Shown here: positions 59,661 through 64,000 of the stretch, one piece after another | How the letters are laid out: every line of letters starts with the position of its first letter | Position numbering within the stretch: the stretch's first letter is position 1 | Assembly: GCA_002005505.1 (NCBI GenBank) | Contig: KV908341.1 | Span: 536,258-600,257 of the forward strand | Length of the DNA: 64,000 nucleotides | Reading direction: 5' to 3' | Origin: Botryococcus braunii | Lineage: Eukaryota > Chlorophyta > Trebouxiophyceae | Program-made: the position numbers and the translations under genes | The notes under the pieces: model-generated | Seen by the model: the letters and a program-made list of their open reading frames with translations, nothing else | Told to the model about the DNA's origin: nothing | Database searches by the model: none

Positions 59661-60947
59661 TGTCATCATCTACAGGCATCAATGATGATGACGATGAGGA
59701 GCAATCGGGGCATGGATCGTCGCATGTACTTGTGCGTCTGGGATTCATTGTTTATTCACAATCAAGGCGGTGCATCATCGCTTGTGTGTGTTGTAGTTCG
59801 ACTGTTGTGGTGAGTTTCATCTGGAGGCATGCCAAAAGCATTTTGTTTTTTGGAAGGCATATGTCAGAGAGCGTGAGAGTGTGAGCGTGTCCTTCCTGGG
59901 GCGATCCAATGCAGATTGCTTTTCTGGAGGGATCCAATACATTCTGCCAGTGCATTTGCCAATGCCTTTCGCCTCCTTTAAGGAGCCCAATGCATTCTGC
60001 TGATAACTTCCTCCCCTCTGGAGGTAGTCCAGTGCATTGTGTTGAATCCAACACTGTTGACAGTCCAGTCCAGTCCAGTGCATCGACGTTGATGCATATA
60101 GCTGTCCTGGGAGGGTTCGATGCATCCTTGCTTTGGAAGTATACCAGGGTGACTCAGCAGTGGATGCCCTTGGGAGAGCGCGGCCGTGACTCACAAGTGC
60201 ATTCTGCTCTTCGGAAAAATTTCCTCTTATGTACATGTAAAAAATCACCCAGATGAGTCTCAATGCGTTTGGCCTTCTTGGAGGTCGCCAGGGTGGCTCC
60301 CAGCGCCTCATACTGGGAACTCCAGCCAGATCGAAATCTGTGTGGCTTTTTGGCACAAATTTCTTCGCTTTCGGGTCGGGATGGTCCCGGTCGTGCCAAA
60401 TTTCGGACTGAAATGTGACCTCGCTGCAGTTCCCACTCACACAGGAGGGCAGGACAATTCCTGCAGTCGCAAGGGATGTAATGCACAATTGTCAGGCACA
60501 AATGCACAAGTGTGAGGCTTCGCACGGCACGTGCCATGATGTATTGCACCGTGGGCCCCATGTGGGGAGCATTGCACGTGCCCTGACAAATTGCTAACGT
60601 CCCCTATGTGGGCAGATTTGCACATTCTACTAGAAATGGCAGCGTCATGTGTAGGCAGCACTGCACATGGCACGATAAACAAGAACCGTCCTGTACAGGC
60701 AACGTTGCACGTGCCACATGACAGATCACGCTGTACAGTATTGAGAACCCTGCAAGCCCCCCGCAGTCCTCCTGGTGTGAAGAGTGCTGAGCTGGCATTC
60801 ACGTGGTGGAGGTTGAGGCCTTTGCGACCTTCCCAGCGGCTGAAACCAGAAAAGCACTCGTTCTGTGCTTGGGTGCGTGCATGTGGGGGAGGGATCTTGG
60901 TTGACCATCAACCTCATAGCAGCCTCAGTTCTACTATGTGCAGTGGA

Positions 60948-60988
60948 GCAACATGACGGGACCTTCCCTAAAGTCCCGTCGTGTTGTT
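60948..60988. repeat. Short hairpin
   Basis: gcaacatgacgggac pairs with gtcccgtcgtgttgttgc, leaving a ~9-base loop; one three-base bulge. Intergenic. Confidence 0.75.
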
Positions 60989-62375
60989 GCACTGTACATG
61001 ACTTCGAAAAAAGTGTGGGTGCTTATCCCAGTGTTACCGGGACAAACACCATAAATTGGATAAACTGGCTAGCAGATGACTAGCAGAGGCTGTGCCTCTG
61101 CCCTTGTTTCTCTGCCGCTGGTTCTCTGCCCTTGTCTGCTCTGCGCTTGTGAGGGGTCTCAGTCAGCAGGAACTCAAGGGGCCATACAGCCAACCGGGAT
61201 CTAGACGAGCTGCAGCCGCGAGCATCCATCAATGAAGTGGAATGAAATTTTGTGGTGCTCACCCAAAAGCTTGCTCACCGAGCGTGTATCGGCAAACTTT
61301 GCCACATTTTTGACACTTCAAAAGTCTCAAATATGCAGCGCGCAGGCCAGGGGTTTCCCTGTACAAGATTTCCAGTGTGCTGTGAATGGAGAGCGCGCAG
61401 AAGAACGCCCTTGTGAACCCCCTGTTGCTATGTGATCGATGTAACTTGGGGCTGAGAGGACTCAGGAAAAATGCTTTGCACAAATGTCTGCTCTCACCAT
61501 GACGCAAGTATCCTGTCAGGACCATGGACGACATCATGTATGTTCATGAACAGACAAAACAGACATTTGTCTGCGGGACCTGGCGAGGACCGCAAACATC
61601 ACACCAGTGCAAGTGGGGACATGCACATGCACGCACGTGTCAGGAATGCAAGCGTCAACTGATCAGAAGGGGAGTGTGGGGGCAGGATGCTGCATTTGAC
61701 GTGTGCTGCACACAGGAAGGGTAAGTAGAAGTGAAAAGAAGAAAGTAACTCCATGACTTTGGGGACTTCTTCAGGCTGGGTCCCTTTACCAAAGCCTGTG
61801 CAAGACAGATGACCCTCCCCTGTACTTCCAAAAGCTTGTGCTGCATGTACATGTGTACTGCGGCCAGTCCCGCAAGCACTGGTTACAAGGTTCCTTGAGA
61901 AGACGATAGTGTCCGTTCTTGGCTTTGGAAGTCTTCTTTCATATCATTGATCACCTCGGGATGCAACGTGATGGTTAGGTGGCACAAATGTTCGTTGCGC
62001 TGCGGCAGTCCGTATTCAGTCAAGTGCGAGGATTGCAATACCCTGCTCGCAATCCGTTCTTGGATGTGTCGCTAGCCAACGTTAGTGGCTACAAAAGATC
62101 AGCAACTGAGATTGTACGGTCATTCAATCGTGGGATTTCCCAAAGGTATGTCTGGGGCTCGATCCCGGCCATGTAGCCCTAACCAACAGGTAACACTGTT
62201 GGGGAAAACCACAGGTCAATTATCGCATAGATTGCTAATATTTTCAATTTCTATGTGTCTTAAGAATTTCGTATATTTTGCCGTGGTGTCAGCGCTCCTG
62301 TGACGTACGCGGTGCGGCACGGCAAGGCAGCCCTCTACACTTAGAAGTTCTGCGTGCTTCAGGCTTCCAGTAAAC

Positions 62376-62561
62376 ATGGCCACAAACGGTGAAGTGGTCC
62401 TCCCACACGACGTTGTAGCAGCAGTGGAGAGCATCCACCGATCGAATGTGAAGACGGTCGTCTACGTAACTGGCGGTGGTATGCAAGTAAGCCCCCCGGA
62501 ACTTTAAGCCCTACGTGCCCCTTAGATTTCGATGCTTTGGAGCAACGTATTGTCGATGCAC

Positions 62562-62607
<46 letters not shown>

Positions 62608-62764
62608 ACACTCACACACACACACGCACACACGTACGCACGAACACACAAACACGCACGCACACACACACACACATACACACACACATGCTCATTCACT
62701 TACTCACACACTCACGCGCACGCATGCACACACACGCACACGCACGCCCCTCCCCCCCCCCCCC

Positions 62765-62825
<61 letters not shown>

Positions 62826-63581
62826 CCTCCCCCCCCTTTTCTCTCTCTATATCTCTCTCTCTCTTCCCCCCTCCCTCTCCCCCCGCTTCGTCTCTTGCGT
62901 GCTCTCGCTCCCCCCCCCCCCCCCCGCCCCATCATGGGGGTGCTCATCTTTCACACCCGGCCAGACTGCATAACAGGAGAGAGGGGGAGGGGGGAGGTAG
63001 AAACAGGACTTGGGCGAGTCGGGCCAAAAGATTTGGGGCTGGCTTTAGTGATTCTTGAGATGCCAGAAGAGCCACAGCAATGCGCTTGAGAACAACAGCA
63101 TGTGCGTGGGGGTGGGAGAGGCGGACCTCTTCCTGCTGCAGCTGCCCACCAAGCAACTCACCCCTCATCACAATTTGAGAGATGCATACAACCCGCAAAC
63201 CTCATGTGCACTCAGTGCGCAACAAATACTGCGCTACCCCAGATCTTTGACAGTACAGGGGTACCCTTCAGTTTGAGTCTACAGGGGTACCGGTCAGTTT
63301 GAGACTACGCTATCACGTGACAGGCGGTCTCCTGGCTGTTGATGGTTCCGGGGGGCTCCAACACCATGCTGGAGGTGCGCGTGCCGTACGGCGGCATCCC
63401 GGCAATTTCGCAGGTACTGCAGACTGTACCGCCCTCTCTGGCCTCGGAAGAAGCGGCGCGCGACCTGTCCCGCTCCGCCTACCAGCAGGCCGCCCAGCTG
63501 ACCCCTTTTGGGGCGGAGCTGGTTGGGATTGGCTGCACCTGCGCCCTCGCCACCCTGCGCTCCCGCCGCGGGCAGGACAAG
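62376..63581 (+). CDS. CinA-like domain protein (3' partial, runs off window)
   Basis: Exon 1 is 62376-62486 (ATG to CAA|GTAAGC) and exon 2 is 63324-63581 (gtgacag|GCG to AAG|GTGCCC), in phase; 123 codons are visible. The product starts [20 protein letters not shown] and continues [56 protein letters not shown] and [21 protein letters not shown] Gly-rich TGGG, a SNTMLE motif and a VGIGxTxxLAT segment match the CinA (NMN amidase-like) fold. Land-plant proteins with such a domain are followed by a nucleotidylyltransferase domain, so the rest may lie beyond 64000. The catalytic state cannot be judged from this part. Confidence 0.6.
62563..62823. repeat. (CA)n microsatellite in two blocks with poly-C between
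   Basis: CA-rich run 62563-62695 with interruptions, poly-C near 62750-62767, and a clean CA run 62767-62824, in the first intron of the CinA-like gene. Confidence 0.95.
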
Positions 63582-63639
63582 GTGCCCCCACCCCCCCGGA
63601 CCTCTCGGATTGTTGAATGTGAAGCTTAGAAGGGGAAGC

Positions 63640-64000
63640 ATAGGAAAGAAAGCATAGAAATTAATGCATAGGAAGTGAAGGGTAGAAAGTGTAGCGTAGG
63701 AACAGTAGAAAGTCAAACCTTGGAAGTGAAGAGTACAAAGTGTAGCATAGGAAGGGAAGCATAGGAACGAAAGCATTGGAAGGGACGCATTGGAAGTGAA
63801 GAGTAGAAAGGGGGGGGGGAGGAAGGGGGGCTGCTCTGGGGGAGGTGGGGGCAGAGGGAGGGAGGGATACACTGGGGGAGGAAGGGGGGGCGGAGGGAGG
63901 GGGGACTGTTCTGGGGGAGGAAGGGGGGGGCCGGAGGGAGGGGGGGCTGCTCTGGGGGAGGAAAGGGGGGGCGGAGGGAGGGAGGGCTGCTCTGGGGGAG
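63640..64000 (+). repeat. gtagaaagt-type repeats passing into ~48-bp G-rich minisatellite
   Basis: From ~63625 short repeats of the type ataggaagtgaagngtagaaagtg; from ~63815 a G-rich unit containing gggctgctctgggggaggaa and ggggggcggaggga, repeated to the window end. Intronic in the CinA-like gene, starting ~40 bases after its exon 2 donor. Confidence 0.85.

Larger units (their letters stand above)
58080..62375. other. Intergenic region with degenerate minisatellites, no supported gene
   Basis: Holds the 3' untranslated region of the DNL gene (a TGTAA occurs near 58546), ~55-base degenerate repeats at 58890-59160, ~70-80-base repeats at 59415-59660, gtgcattctgc-type repeats at 59890-60130, cacgtgcc-type repeats at 60520-60715 and a hairpin at 60948-60988. 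Open frames are short and not conserved-looking. Upstream control sequence of the CinA-like gene should be near its 3' end. Confidence 0.55.

Overview
The window reads as nuclear DNA of a green alga or other member of the green (Viridiplantae) lineage. Evidence: spliced genes with many introns, a cullin-1 of the plant type, a 318-residue RACK1, a DNL zinc-finger protein and a CinA-like protein of the kind found in plants. Many 5' splice sites are GTGCG/GTGCN, a preference I associate with GC-rich green algae. Introns and spacers are crowded with microsatellites (CT, GT, CA, GA), minisatellites and poly-C/poly-G runs. A large prasinophyte-like alga is my best guess; this is inference. I see no prokaryotic operon, CRISPR array, rRNA or tRNA.

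Layout. 171-9649 (+): C-terminal ~523 codons of a coiled-coil golgin ending in a GRIP domain; its 5' end lies outside the window. 9650-13448: no gene seen, with a large hairpin and a palindrome. 13449-17146 (-): seven-exon glycosyltransferase-like gene with a DxD motif. 19795-21440: broken, partly duplicated 3' end of a non-LTR retrotransposon. 21958-32366 (+): 17-exon cullin-1. 32367-36608: mostly non-coding, with possible minus-strand exons. 36609-38558 (-): alanine-rich protein with two membrane segments, probably lacking its 5' end. 38904-49156 (-): seven-exon gene for a ~2,510-residue disordered protein of unknown function. 49850-53202 (+): five-exon RACK1, head to head with the previous gene. 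55805-58079 (+): DNL-type zinc-finger (HEP/Zim17-like) gene, 5' part not located. 62376-63581 (+): first two exons of a CinA-like protein that runs out of the window.

Exon boundaries were read by eye from homology, GT/GC...AG sites and codon phase. For golgin, cullin-1, RACK1, the glycosyltransferase and the disordered protein, the listed exons keep one reading frame throughout, except for one cullin exon with three apparent single-base losses.

The genes do not form a pathway. They are housekeeping functions: Golgi tethering, glycosylation, ubiquitin ligation, ribosome-linked signalling, and organelle Hsp70 maintenance. The unusual material is in the non-coding DNA. Tandem arrays are built from splice-site sequence next to golgin and RACK1 exons, poly-C/poly-G snapbacks lie just inside introns, and one intron holds a TA-flanked inverted-repeat element. 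Two unrecognised proteins on the minus strand are the best candidates for new biology. I found nothing I could defend as a complete new system.
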